DNA from: a virus
Length of the DNA stretch: 35,369 bases
Strand: one strand, 5' to 3'
IMG/VR virus record: IMGVR_UViG_3300022602_000249
Coordinates: 1-35,369 of that record
Below are positions 22,681-30,428 of the stretch, piece by piece; within the stretch, counting starts at the first letter, position 1; the number at the start of each line of letters is the position of its first letter. A program made the position numbers and the translations under genes. The notes below the pieces were generated by a model that searched no databases, was not told the DNA's origin, and worked only from the letters and a program-made list of their open reading frames with translations.

Positions 22681-23441
22681 AGTCGTTCTATGTCTTCTTC
22701 AACACAATTTTTGCCGTATTGTATTTCCACAACTTTGAGTGGCTGATCAGTTTCATTACAAAGCTGATGCCACTCTTCTCTATTGATGTGTATGTATTGG
22801 TGCTGAGCAAATTCGCCCAGAAGTTCTGCATCTGAACTTCGATTTATAGTATAAACTGTCGCAGTTCCTTCTGCAACAAACCAATGTTCAGCACGATCTT
22901 GATGTCGTTGCATACTAAGCATCTTGCCAGGTTCAACTGTTAGTTCTTTGACTTTGACTTCTTGTCCTAGTTCGTGCAGCACACGATAGTATCCCCAGGC
23001 TCTGGGAGTTTTAGGCTTCTTCCAATTTTCTAATATCCAACTGCTGGAGTTCTTTTTATCTTTGCCGCCAACGCCAAATACAAAACTTAGCCTTGGATCT
23101 TGTATTTTCATTTCTGGAATGTTATCAGCGTTGCGGTCGCCACCATTGGCAAATATGATTTCAGAATCTGAAAATAATTCTAAGGTTTCTTTGATAAATG
23201 TAGAACAACTGCCATCTGGGTCATCTGCAACCATTACTGTTTGATCTACCATTTTTAATGAACGAACAATGGTATCTCTTTCCCATATTGGCATAAAAGA
23301 TTGACCTTTTTTACGAACTAGCCAGTCATCGCTATTAAGACCAACTACTAACCAGTCTCCTAATTTTTTAGCGGCTTTAAAGTATTCTATATGACCGCTA
23401 TGTAGCGGATCAAACCCACCAGTTACTATTACAATTTTCAT
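22677..23441 (-). CDS. Cytidylyltransferase-like / mannose-6-phosphate-isomerase-type cupin fusion, 254 aa
   Basis: Residues 1-140 form an HIGH-type nucleotidyltransferase domain: VTGGFDPLHSGHIEY (6-20) holds the GGFDxLHxGH signature of TagD, RfaE and related enzymes that join a sugar or polyol phosphate to CTP or ATP. Residues 148-254 match the C-terminal cupin of type II phosphomannose isomerases (AlgA/ManC): WGYYRVLHE, then PGKMLSMQRHQDRAEHWFVA with the RAEHW signature, and EIQYGKNCVEEDIERL at the end. This pairing is unusual, since the cupin is normally joined to a mannose-1-phosphate guanylyltransferase. It probably activates a sugar for the coupled glycosyltransferase downstream. The exact sugar is not evident. 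Confidence 0.88.
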   Translation of the reverse strand: MKIVIVTGGFDPLHSGHIEYFKAAKKLGDWLVVGLNSDDWLVRKKGQSFMPIWERDTIVRSLKMVDQTVMVADDPDGSCSTFIKETLELFSDSEIIFANGGDRNADNIPEMKIQDPRLSFVFGVGGKDKKNSSSWILENWKKPKTPRAWGYYRVLHELGQEVKVKELTVEPGKMLSMQRHQDRAEHWFVAEGTATVYTINRSSDAELLGEFAQHQYIHINREEWHQLCNETDQPLKVVEIQYGKNCVEEDIERL

Positions 23442-23470
23442 AGCGATATTTACACCTTGATCCAGCGGTG

Positions 23471-24229
23471 TTATACTTTTCCCATGGGATTTAAACTGAG
23501 ATCAAGCCAGGGCAACAATAGGTCTTCTTGTTGTAAGAATCCGTGCTTTAGTATTCCGGCACTGGCAGTTTCTGGCAGTAATCCAGAATCTACTAGATCA
23601 TACCATGTTGTTGTTTTGGGATTTCTAGGTTCTTGATTGCTTTTGTAAACCACTGCATGTATAAATGGATCCATGGCGTTGTCAAGAAAAAATCCTGATT
23701 TGCAATCCCATCCAGTTACTGCCAACATGTGTATGAGACTGGTAATACTGTAATGGTAATAGTGCCCATTGGGCTGAACATATTTTAACTGTCTGTGTCG
23801 AATATCAATGGTTTTCGGCACAATTAAAATCATCATACCGCTTTCGCTGGTAATGTTTCTCCACTGGATCAAGGTATCAATAGGACTAATACAATATTGA
23901 AATGCGTCATGACACCATAACACATCGTAAGTTCTATTTCCGGTCAGTGGGATTTCTGATTCAAAGTCTCTTTTTTGATATGTAACATTTGGATACTTTC
24001 TTGCCATTGGAAAGCTGTCAAGCAGATCAACACCAACACATTGTATGTTCAATGGTTTGGGATTGTCATCTCTGGTGGTTCTTGTGGCCCACCATTCAAT
24101 ATCTAATCCAGCTCCACAGCCCATATCCGCTAGTGTACCTATGCTGGCCATAAAGTCATCATATTCGTACAACATGTTTAAAGTTTGTAAACTATGATCG
24201 TGACTTTGATCTAAATTAGTAAATGCCAT
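23471..24229 (-). CDS. SAM-dependent methyltransferase (class I), 252 aa
   Basis: The ATG at 24227-24229 overlaps the stop of uvsY (TAATG) and gives MAFTNLDQSHDHSLQTLNML; a longer version would overlap uvsY by about 100 bases. The Rossmann motif I is LADMGCGAGLDIEWW (33-47), followed by the acidic loop VGVDLLDSFP and a motif IV-like YDVLWCHDAFQY. These features define a class I S-adenosylmethionine methyltransferase. No target-recognition motif for DNA bases (such as DPPY or NPPY) is seen, so the target is more likely a small molecule, sugar or protein. It lies just before the sugar-nucleotide genes. Confidence 0.83.
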   Translation of the reverse strand: MAFTNLDQSHDHSLQTLNMLYEYDDFMASIGTLADMGCGAGLDIEWWATRTTRDDNPKPLNIQCVGVDLLDSFPMARKYPNVTYQKRDFESEIPLTGNRTYDVLWCHDAFQYCISPIDTLIQWRNITSESGMMILIVPKTIDIRHRQLKYVQPNGHYYHYSITSLIHMLAVTGWDCKSGFFLDNAMDPFIHAVVYKSNQEPRNPKTTTWYDLVDSGLLPETASAGILKHGFLQQEDLLLPWLDLSLNPMGKV

Positions 24230-24681
24230 TATATTGTTATGTCTTCCATGCCAGCAGTACGCAACCGCACAATATGACCCATTTGCCATTGTTTGGTATC
24301 TAGGCCTTTCATAATACCCAACCACTTGTTGCGTAGTAGTGCAACTTCGTTGATAATGGTTTCAAAGTCAATTACTTCATCCTCGCCGTCTACATATTTT
24401 TCTGCATCTCTGCTAGTCAATGCTCGTGCATATCCTTCAAGATACTTTTGAAAGTGCTTGCGGCGTATTTTACGCAACTGTATATTGAGATAATTCAATA
24501 CTGCTTCAATTTCTTGTAATTGATTGAATCGTTGCTCAGTGATGCCAGGAAGTGCGGCGATATGTTTTTCAATAACACCGCTGATCTTGCAGTCACGCTT
24601 GGCAACATCTAGCTCTTGTTCGTAGTGAGCAATAAAATCTGGAATGTCACCAAGATTGGCAGTTATGCGGCTGTACCACAT
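24229..24681 (-). CDS. uvsY: UvsY-like recombination mediator, 150 aa
   Basis: The ATG at 24679-24681 overlaps the upstream stop (TAATG) and has GGGAGGA a few bases upstream, so it is preferred to an in-frame start 12 bases earlier. The protein is helical and basic in the middle (LRKIRRKHFQKYLEGYARAL). The C-terminal part (LLRNKWLGIMKGLDTKQWQM, then HIVRLRTAGM) resembles the end of T4 UvsY, which loads UvsX onto gp32-coated DNA. T4 UvsY is 137 residues. The identification also leans on its position one gene after uvsX, as in related phages. Confidence 0.75.
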   Translation of the reverse strand: MWYSRITANLGDIPDFIAHYEQELDVAKRDCKISGVIEKHIAALPGITEQRFNQLQEIEAVLNYLNIQLRKIRRKHFQKYLEGYARALTSRDAEKYVDGEDEVIDFETIINEVALLRNKWLGIMKGLDTKQWQMGHIVRLRTAGMEDITI

Positions 24682-24944
24682 TAATCCTCCCATTCATCGG
24701 ATTCGAATTCTTCCTCTTCTTCAAATTCTTCGTCATCTTCAGAATAATCATTGTCATTGTCAAGATATACTGTGAGTGCTCGTTTGATATCTGCATCGCC
24801 TTTGAACGCATCTCTAATATCTTCAACATCACTGTCATGATCAATCAATATTGACACAATAGTTTCGGCAGCATCTGCACGATCTACTGTGTTAACATAA
24901 CGCTTGAGCTCGCTCCATATTTCGCTTGCTACTATTTCACTCAT
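24681..24944 (-). CDS. Acidic hypothetical protein between uvsX and uvsY, 87 aa
   Basis: Residues 1-65 are helical (SEIWSELKRYVNTVDRADAA). The C-terminal 25 residues are almost wholly Asp and Glu, ending ESDEWED. Such a tail could mimic DNA or bind basic protein surfaces. It overlaps uvsX by 4 bases (ATGA) and uvsY by a TAATG junction, so all three are made together. A partner role in recombination is inferred from position. No family is recognised. Confidence 0.8.
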   Translation of the reverse strand: MSEIVASEIWSELKRYVNTVDRADAAETIVSILIDHDSDVEDIRDAFKGDADIKRALTVYLDNDNDYSEDDEEFEEEEEFESDEWED

Positions 24945-25996
24945 TCTGTGTCCTCCTCGACTGTACTTACCTCAGCGTTCTGATTTTGGAAGTCCTTCAT
25001 TACTACATCCAAGCAACCATCATCATTGCGTTCCCACCCCTTGCGGAACTTCTTGATGATTTCGCCATCACTGGTAGTGAACACAAGACTGTTGCCTTCT
25101 TTCTTGAGCAGGCCTTTTTTCTCAATCAAATCAGTGAGACCTGAGTATGGACTCATTCCAGTTTCATAAGGAATCTTAACTTGCACGCCTTCAAATGGTT
25201 TTGCATAACGAGTTTTCATTACTTTACAAGCAGCGCGAATACCATTTACTTCGCTTACTTTGTTACCATCTTCGTCTTCTTTCAACTTCAACTTCTTCAT
25301 TGCAACCACAATACTACTTGCATAGATAAAGCCTTGACCACCTGAGATCTTGTCATCAGGATCAAACATATCTTGACTTGCATAGGTATGGTTAGTACAT
25401 ACCAACCCTACATTGTAGCTACCAAACATGTTGACACAATTGCGAACAAGTGCGGTAAGTGCTTTGGGCTTGCGACCTAGGTCACCTTTCATTTCACCTG
25501 CGTCAAATTGATTGACATCAGTGGGTGTCAACAACATACCTAAACTGTCAATCACAAACATGACTTTAGGACGCTCCCCATCGGGCAGGGCTTTGTAGTC
25601 ACTCATGAATGTTGAAATAGTTTTAGCAACATCGTCGATCATGGCCATTGACAATTTAAGCAATTTGCTATCGCTGGTATCCACGCCCAAGGCTTTGAGC
25701 CAATCCTCATCTAGTGCGTTTTCGCTATCAATCAACACAACAAAGATACCTTGCTCTTGTGCGTTTTTAATAATGTTACCTGAACAGATGTAACTTTTGC
25801 CTGCACCAGAATCTCCGGCAAACACAGTTACTTTACCAAGTGGAATACCTCTGAGAAAGTCCCCGCTGATAAGATAGTTCAAGGCATAGTTGCCTGTGGA
25901 GATCCAGTCAGTTGGATCATTGAATCCAATTGAAAGTCCATCAATGCTTTTGGTTAGATCCTTGCGGAATTTTGAAATGTCAAACGGCTTTCCCAT
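24941..25996 (-). CDS. uvsX: UvsX RecA-like recombinase, 351 aa
   Basis: A RecA-fold core is evident: Walker A FAGDSGAGKSYI (59-70), Walker B KVMFVIDSLGMLL and the LVCTNH segment expected of RecA/UvsX. T4 UvsX is 391 residues, so this is a slightly shorter form. It forms filaments on single-stranded DNA and carries out strand exchange for recombination-dependent replication and repair. AAAGGA sits about 9 bases before the ATG, inside the end of the radical SAM gene. The acidic protein and uvsY follow by overlap. Confidence 0.94.
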   Translation of the reverse strand: MGKPFDISKFRKDLTKSIDGLSIGFNDPTDWISTGNYALNYLISGDFLRGIPLGKVTVFAGDSGAGKSYICSGNIIKNAQEQGIFVVLIDSENALDEDWLKALGVDTSDSKLLKLSMAMIDDVAKTISTFMSDYKALPDGERPKVMFVIDSLGMLLTPTDVNQFDAGEMKGDLGRKPKALTALVRNCVNMFGSYNVGLVCTNHTYASQDMFDPDDKISGGQGFIYASSIVVAMKKLKLKEDEDGNKVSEVNGIRAACKVMKTRYAKPFEGVQVKIPYETGMSPYSGLTDLIEKKGLLKKEGNSLVFTTSDGEIIKKFRKGWERNDDGCLDVVMKDFQNQNAEVSTVEEDTE

Positions 25997-25997
25997 G

Positions 25998-27152
25998 TTA
26001 TTGTCCTTTGTTAAGTTTGTATAAGTTTTTAAATATTTTACTACTATCTAGTCCTCGGCGTTGATCCATAATTGCCAACTGTGCAAAAGAATTTGGTAAA
26101 TCTTTTTCAATTGGTTGTGTTATGTAGCTCAACATGTTTCGATAACTATCTTCAAGTAGGTATCCTGGTTTTTGATTGATTTTGTCTGATAATGTTACTT
26201 TGAGTAAGTTTAACACATCGTCAGGCAAATGTCTAATGTTTAGGTAATCTGGAGATAATAATGCACCAATCACAAAACTATTGTTATGGAATCCCAGACT
26301 CTTCAAGTAATCCACACAGTCAAATACACTTTGATAATTCAACAAGAAGTGCAACATGTTGAAAGATATCTTGTGATCAAGTGTTCTAACTCTGTTTAAA
26401 TTGTCTAAAAAGTCTGTCCACTTCCCGCCATATCGTATATATTCAAATTCGTCTTCTATTGTTTCTACACTGATTGTCCAGTGTACATTTTTGAATTCGC
26501 AGATACGATCAAATATCTGAGTGTCTACTTTGCTAAGGTTTGTGTTGATTCTAAGATTAACTCCAGGATTCTTTTGTTGTAGAATTTCCAATAGTTCTAA
26601 ATTTTCTTTCATCAACAACGGCTCACCACCGGCCATGTACACATGTTTTAGTTGGTGTGCATGATCAAAGATGTATTGTTTAAAATTGTCAAGTTGAGTA
26701 GTGTCAGGTTTGGCATGGTATATTTTGAGTTCATCTGCCCATTTGCTGCTGAATGTTGGTCCGCAATAAACACACCCAAAGTTACACAAGTTACTCCAAC
26801 GCACATCTATGGTCTGCAGATCGTGTTGACCTTGAGTGTATGTGTCTAACGGAACATGTTTGAGTTCTCTAATGTAAAAGATCCTGTCGCTGATTATTTC
26901 AAATCCCTTTTTATCAGCTTCGAGATCGTAGCATGTGTAACAGGATCGTCCGGGTTGATTGGACAACATTCTCTGTTGTGTGTCTGCGTTGACCGGACCT
27001 GTGAGAATTTCTTCTATAGAATTATGTTTGATGTTGCCAATTGTGCCGGCACTGCGAATACAATTTTTCACTGTACCATCAAAGTTATACATAAGTCCAG
27101 TCCAAGGCACAGGACAGAAATTACGATTTGTCAGCACATCTTTGGGTGTCAT
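25998..27152 (-). CDS. Radical SAM protein with additional N-terminal Cys cluster, 384 aa
   Basis: The radical SAM cluster motif is SNLCNFGCVYC (Cys123, Cys127, Cys130), spaced CX3CX2C, followed by a strand with AGGEPLL that binds SAM. An N-terminal SPASM/twitch-like set of cysteines (Cys13, Cys31, Cys71, Cys74, in CPVPW and CYTCY) could hold a second iron-sulfur cluster. Such enzymes often modify peptides, for example in making RiPP natural products, but no precursor peptide is recognised here. The gene overlaps the SDR gene (ATGA) and ends just before uvsX. It shares the segment TNLS...FEYIRYGGKW with the truncated radical SAM gene at the right end. Confidence 0.88.
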   Translation of the reverse strand: MTPKDVLTNRNFCPVPWTGLMYNFDGTVKNCIRSAGTIGNIKHNSIEEILTGPVNADTQQRMLSNQPGRSCYTCYDLEADKKGFEIISDRIFYIRELKHVPLDTYTQGQHDLQTIDVRWSNLCNFGCVYCGPTFSSKWADELKIYHAKPDTTQLDNFKQYIFDHAHQLKHVYMAGGEPLLMKENLELLEILQQKNPGVNLRINTNLSKVDTQIFDRICEFKNVHWTISVETIEDEFEYIRYGGKWTDFLDNLNRVRTLDHKISFNMLHFLLNYQSVFDCVDYLKSLGFHNNSFVIGALLSPDYLNIRHLPDDVLNLLKVTLSDKINQKPGYLLEDSYRNMLSYITQPIEKDLPNSFAQLAIMDQRRGLDSSKIFKNLYKLNKGQ

Positions 27153-27682
27153 GCTGGCCCTAAACTGATGTCTGGCACAGTCAAGTTGTTGGCACCTGCT
27201 ATACGAAAAATGTTGACCAGAGCTCTAGCCCATGTGTTTACTTCAGCAGCTGGCGGCACTGTTTTGTCTGCGCTGGTAGCAATGTTTCCCGGGCGCACTA
27301 TGGTAAACTTGATGCCAAGTCTACGATATCTAAGTTGATGCACTGCTTCTTCAAGTGCAACCTTTTGCACACGGTATGCATCCATGTCAAGACCTGGCAA
27401 GCAACTCATTGGATCTTGTGCCATGATTGTACTGATCACTATGATGTGTTTGTTGGTACCAGGCCAACGACGGGCCATTTCAAACAACAATTCAGTCTGT
27501 GCAAATCCTGCTTGTGCATTGTTGATAAACATATCACACGGTTCAATTTGATCGCAGATCTTGGGAATGTTGCGTATGTTGTTGCCATCACGCCGACTAA
27601 GGCCGATTATTTCATGCCCTTCGTAGGCGTCTGCTAATGCTCTACCAATGCCAGCAGTGTGTCCAGTGATTGCTATTTTCAT
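27149..27682 (-). CDS. Short-chain dehydrogenase/reductase, 177 aa
   Basis: The N-terminus has the nucleotide-binding TGHTAGIG (6-13). NNA is at 54-56, the catalytic Ser is probably Ser84 (VISTIM), and the YxxxK pair is Tyr103 and Lys107 (AYRVQK). At 177 residues it is shorter than the usual 250, having lost part of the C-terminal substrate region, so substrate range may be altered. SDRs use NAD(P)H to reduce or oxidise alcohols and ketones, including sugar nucleotides. ATGA overlaps link it to radical SAM genes on both sides. Confidence 0.88.
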   Translation of the reverse strand: MKIAITGHTAGIGRALADAYEGHEIIGLSRRDGNNIRNIPKICDQIEPCDMFINNAQAGFAQTELLFEMARRWPGTNKHIIVISTIMAQDPMSCLPGLDMDAYRVQKVALEEAVHQLRYRRLGIKFTIVRPGNIATSADKTVPPAAEVNTWARALVNIFRIAGANNLTVPDISLGPA

Positions 27683-28653
27683 AGATAGTTGTTGATGTTG
27701 ATATTCCTCAATGCATCCTGCTCAGCAATGTAGGCATCCATAGCCGATTGATTGTTTTCTTTTATGGCCACACGATCAGCAATCGCACGATTTAGTAATT
27801 TTTCTTTGGCAGGAATAGTAAACGAGTTTGCGTACTCAACATTGAGTTGGCTTGGATGATTTAAAAACGCCCAAGAATGATCAAAGCCATTCTGTTGCAC
27901 AAACTCAAATATTTCATTTAAGTTGCCTATGTTCAATGCACTGACTGTGGTCCAAAGATTTAGATTCACAGGCATTGTTTTGTATATCATCAAATTCTTT
28001 AAGAATTTATCCCAAAGAATTGGCCAACGCACATAGTCGTGAACTTGACCCACACCATCGAAACTCACTGTAACAGTGACATCTATTCCTCGCTCAACAA
28101 TGTCAAGTAGCTCTACCATTACTGTACTACAATTGGTATTGAGTCTAATGGACTGTACATTTTTAGGTAATTTGGATAAAATCTGTTTGTAGTTTTTACT
28201 AGCACTGGGTTCGCCACCATTGATATCCAGGTGCACTATACGATCCTGTGGTAGGTTCCAAAAATTACTGGTGTTGTCTATTGTGATATATTGTTTTGAT
28301 TTTAAACTGCCAATTTTTGTACTTAGATGCTCACCACATGTTTGGCAAGCACTATTACACACATTGTCTAGTACTCCACCAACCGTGAGGTAGTCTTGTA
28401 CGGTTTGCTTTTTATCAAACTCAATGGCGTTTAGTCTGATACTTGTGCCGTTTACTTCTTCAGTCTGGCGACATCTAGTGCACTCGTTGGGCCATTGATC
28501 TTTGGCAAATTTATTTTTAACATATTCAAGCCAAGAACTGTTGTCAAGTTGCGACAATGAACTGTATTGAGTAGGAGTGACCATGTGACCGCAACGACTA
28601 ACGGTGCCGTTGGGATTAAAACGAACAAAATGATCAAGTCTTGGACAATGCAT
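27679..28653 (-). CDS. Radical SAM protein, 324 aa
   Basis: The ATG at 28651-28653 gives MHCPRLDHFVRFNPNGTVSR. An in-frame TTG 12 bases earlier is less likely. The cluster motif VCNSACQTC (Cys99, Cys103, Cys106) has CX3CX2C spacing, followed by LDINGGEPS. Auxiliary cysteines Cys3, Cys21, Cys58 and Cys61 precede it, again twitch-like. The protein is homologous in layout to the one at 25998-27152 but clearly diverged. Its start lies inside the sulfotransferase gene (20-base overlap) and its stop overlaps the SDR start (ATGA). Peptide or small-molecule modification is likely; the substrate is unknown. Confidence 0.86.
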   Translation of the reverse strand: MHCPRLDHFVRFNPNGTVSRCGHMVTPTQYSSLSQLDNSSWLEYVKNKFAKDQWPNECTRCRQTEEVNGTSIRLNAIEFDKKQTVQDYLTVGGVLDNVCNSACQTCGEHLSTKIGSLKSKQYITIDNTSNFWNLPQDRIVHLDINGGEPSASKNYKQILSKLPKNVQSIRLNTNCSTVMVELLDIVERGIDVTVTVSFDGVGQVHDYVRWPILWDKFLKNLMIYKTMPVNLNLWTTVSALNIGNLNEIFEFVQQNGFDHSWAFLNHPSQLNVEYANSFTIPAKEKLLNRAIADRVAIKENNQSAMDAYIAEQDALRNININNYL

Positions 28654-29302
28654 AAATGGGCTCAATTATTCTTTGACTACGATTAATTACCCAATTGTAA
28701 GCATCTGAATCTTTGTTGCGTAGTAGATCAAGCAACTGAGCAAAAGTAAAATCTTGCCCTATGCAGTGATTTACAATAACTTGATCAAGTCTTTGATACA
28801 TTTCGCAATGTTTCAATATAGATAATCGATTAAACAATTCGTAATCAATGGGTTTAACATCAAATGGTGGTTTATGTAAACTTGTGATAGAACCTACATC
28901 GTCCATTGAAAGAAAATGCATGGTAGTTGTCGGCGACATGTATCTAGCCAAATTCACAATCCACATAAACTGGGTTGCATAGTGTCTATTCAAATACAAA
29001 TAGTTTTCAGCAAACCAGATTACTGTTTCTCTGTCTAATTCAGGATTATCTCTAATAGTGAATTGAACAAATGTATTAATTCCAGAAATCAGTCTTTCCG
29101 TTGGGTCTCTTAGTACAATATCAATGCGATCAAGTTTGCGAATTTGTTCATTGATTTTTATTTTCCAATTTGATTTTGTTGCTTCTCGTTGTATGCTACT
29201 AGAGGCATTTTTAAAAATTGGATAGAAATACCGCTGTGACGGTATAATTTCTATAACTTCACAGCGGTCTGGAAAGATAATGCAATCTAAATTAGATAAC
29301 AT
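28634..29302 (-). CDS. Sulfotransferase-family protein, 222 aa
   Basis: YFYPIFKNASSSIQ (25-38) matches the 5'-phosphosulfate-binding loop of carbohydrate-type sulfotransferases (PxxKxASSS). IDIVLRDPTERLISGI (60-75) matches the 3'-phosphate-binding segment RDPxxRxxS. These enzymes move sulfate from PAPS to hydroxyls of sugars or other acceptors. It starts a few bases after the gp32 stop and overlaps the radical SAM gene, so it heads a coupled set of four accessory genes. A kinase of similar fold is possible but less likely. Confidence 0.8.
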   Translation of the reverse strand: MLSNLDCIIFPDRCEVIEIIPSQRYFYPIFKNASSSIQREATKSNWKIKINEQIRKLDRIDIVLRDPTERLISGINTFVQFTIRDNPELDRETVIWFAENYLYLNRHYATQFMWIVNLARYMSPTTTMHFLSMDDVGSITSLHKPPFDVKPIDYELFNRLSILKHCEMYQRLDQVIVNHCIGQDFTFAQLLDLLRNKDSDAYNWVINRSQRIIEPIYALSKT

Positions 29303-29305
29303 TAT

Positions 29306-30289
29306 TTACTTTTGTTGACGAGCCCTAATCAACGCCAAAATGTCTTCGGCTTTTTGTACTGGCTTGGCAGCTGCCACCGGTGCAGTTGGTGCTGGCACAT
29401 CGTCTTCATCATCAAAGCTTGATGCCACAGGTGCTGGTTTAGCAACTGGTGCAGGTGCTGGAGTGTCTTCATCCACTGCTGGTGCAGCAGATCCAGCTGG
29501 TGCTTGTACACCTGCAGGACGGAAGTATTGTCCCCAACGCTCTGTGTCGTAGGCTTGACCATCTACTGATGCTTCAAACATTTCTTTGATCACTTTCATT
29601 TCAACATCTGTTGGTTTCTTTGGCAAGAATGTTGAAAGATCAAACAAACCATGTTTTTCAATTGCGGCTTGTTCTTCTTCTGTCAATGCAGATTCCTTAC
29701 GAGCCCATTTAGAACTGTTGTAGTCAGCAAAGCCACCTTTGGATGTTTTGGTAATACGGAAGTCCAAACCTTTTAACATGTCTGTTGGCAATTCTTCCAA
29801 CTCAGGATCCATCAATGCACCTTTGATCAAGGTAAAGATTTGTGGACCAATGATGAATCTACGAATAGGATTCTCTGGAGTTTTGTCATCACTGAGTGGA
29901 TTCTCACGCACAAAGCCTTGGAAAATATAACTGCGTTTCTTCCAATACTTACGACCCATGTCCTCAAGACTCTTGTCCTTGAACCATGTTCTTACTTCTG
30001 CTAGCACTGGGCAAGACTCACCCCACATTTCAACACAAGGTACTTGTACAAATACTTGTTTGGATTCCATTTCGCCTTTGATGCCGTTGAATGGTAAACG
30101 AATCATTGCTCGTTCTGCCCAGAAGAATGTGTTTTTTGGATTTGCGTCTGGTAGGAAGCGTAGTGTAGCTGATTGCCCTTCTTCCATATTCCAGTGTGGG
30201 TAAATTGAATTGTCTCCCCCACCTTGTTGTTGAGAACCTTTGTTCTCGCTTGCTGCCAATCTTGCTCTAATTTCTGCTAATGATGCCAT
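29306..30289 (-). CDS. 32: Single-stranded DNA-binding protein (T4 gp32-like), 327 aa
   Basis: Length, layout and phrases match gp32: a basic N-terminal cooperativity domain (SLAEIRARLAASENKG), an OB-fold core (SIYPHWNMEEGQSATLRFLPD, WKKRSYIFQGFV) and a long acidic, Ala/Pro-rich C-terminal tail for protein contacts. It coats single-stranded DNA during replication and recombination. In T4 the core holds a zinc (one His, three Cys). Here only Cys85 and Cys93 appear in the corresponding area, so the zinc site may be missing or changed. A strong sigma70 promoter, AAAGG ribosome site and repeat-rich leader lie upstream. Confidence 0.92.
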   Translation of the reverse strand: MASLAEIRARLAASENKGSQQQGGGDNSIYPHWNMEEGQSATLRFLPDANPKNTFFWAERAMIRLPFNGIKGEMESKQVFVQVPCVEMWGESCPVLAEVRTWFKDKSLEDMGRKYWKKRSYIFQGFVRENPLSDDKTPENPIRRFIIGPQIFTLIKGALMDPELEELPTDMLKGLDFRITKTSKGGFADYNSSKWARKESALTEEEQAAIEKHGLFDLSTFLPKKPTDVEMKVIKEMFEASVDGQAYDTERWGQYFRPAGVQAPAGSAAPAVDEDTPAPAPVAKPAPVASSFDDEDDVPAPTAPVAAAKPVQKAEDILALIRARQQK

Positions 30290-30294
30290 ATTAT

Positions 30295-30349
30295 GTTGCC
30301 TTTCTAAAGTTGTTAATATGTTGCCTATCTAAGATAGTAGTTGTTGCCT
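30295..30349 (-). repeat. Three AGGCAAC repeats in the gp32 leader
   Basis: GTTGCCT occurs at 30295-30301, 30320-30326 and 30343-30349, so the message reads AGGCAAC three times at 23 to 25 base spacing. The one nearest the gene serves as part of its ribosome site. Between the second and third lies an imperfect palindrome, CTATCT A AGATAG (30325-30337). T4 gp32 represses its own translation by binding its leader, so these may be an operator; this is inference. Confidence 0.55.
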
Positions 30350-30377
30350 GTGATACTGAGTAGTTGCACATACTAGT

Positions 30378-30406
30378 AGTATACGCAGTTGCTGTCTCAA
30401 TGTCAA
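30378..30406 (-). promoter_or_regulatory. Sigma70 promoter for gp32
   Basis: The minus strand shows TTGACA (30401-30406), a 17-base spacer and TATACT (30378-30383), a nearly perfect housekeeping promoter. Transcription should start near 30371 and give a leader of about 80 bases containing all three AGGCAAC repeats. Confidence 0.88.
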
Positions 30407-30409
30407 CAG

Positions 30410-30417
30410 TATTTATG
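30410..30417 (-). promoter_or_regulatory. Possible T4-late-type element upstream of gp32
   Basis: CATAAATA on the minus strand, one mismatch to TATAAATA, lies just upstream of the sigma70 -35 box. It could add late transcription of gp32, but the distance to the gene is over 100 bases. Confidence 0.3.
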
Positions 30418-30428
30418 ATCTGTTTGTT

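Noticed and set aside
23471-24229. The methyltransferase as a DNA base methylase
   Set aside because: No DPPY or NPPY motif or target-recognition domain is visible, only the general SAM-binding fold.
26856-27338. Plus-strand frame of 160 codons over the radical SAM and SDR genes
   Set aside because: It spans two genes with clear catalytic motifs on the minus strand and lacks any start signal.
29340-29552. Ala/Gly/Ser-rich plus-strand frame opposite the gp32 tail
   Set aside because: It is the reverse complement of the repetitive Ala/Pro/Asp codons of the gp32 acidic tail; low complexity explains the open frame.
30343-30417. CRISPR-like or origin iteron reading of the GTTGCCT repeats
   Set aside because: Only three 7-base copies occur, all within the gp32 leader and one on the ribosome site, which fits translational control better than an origin or array.
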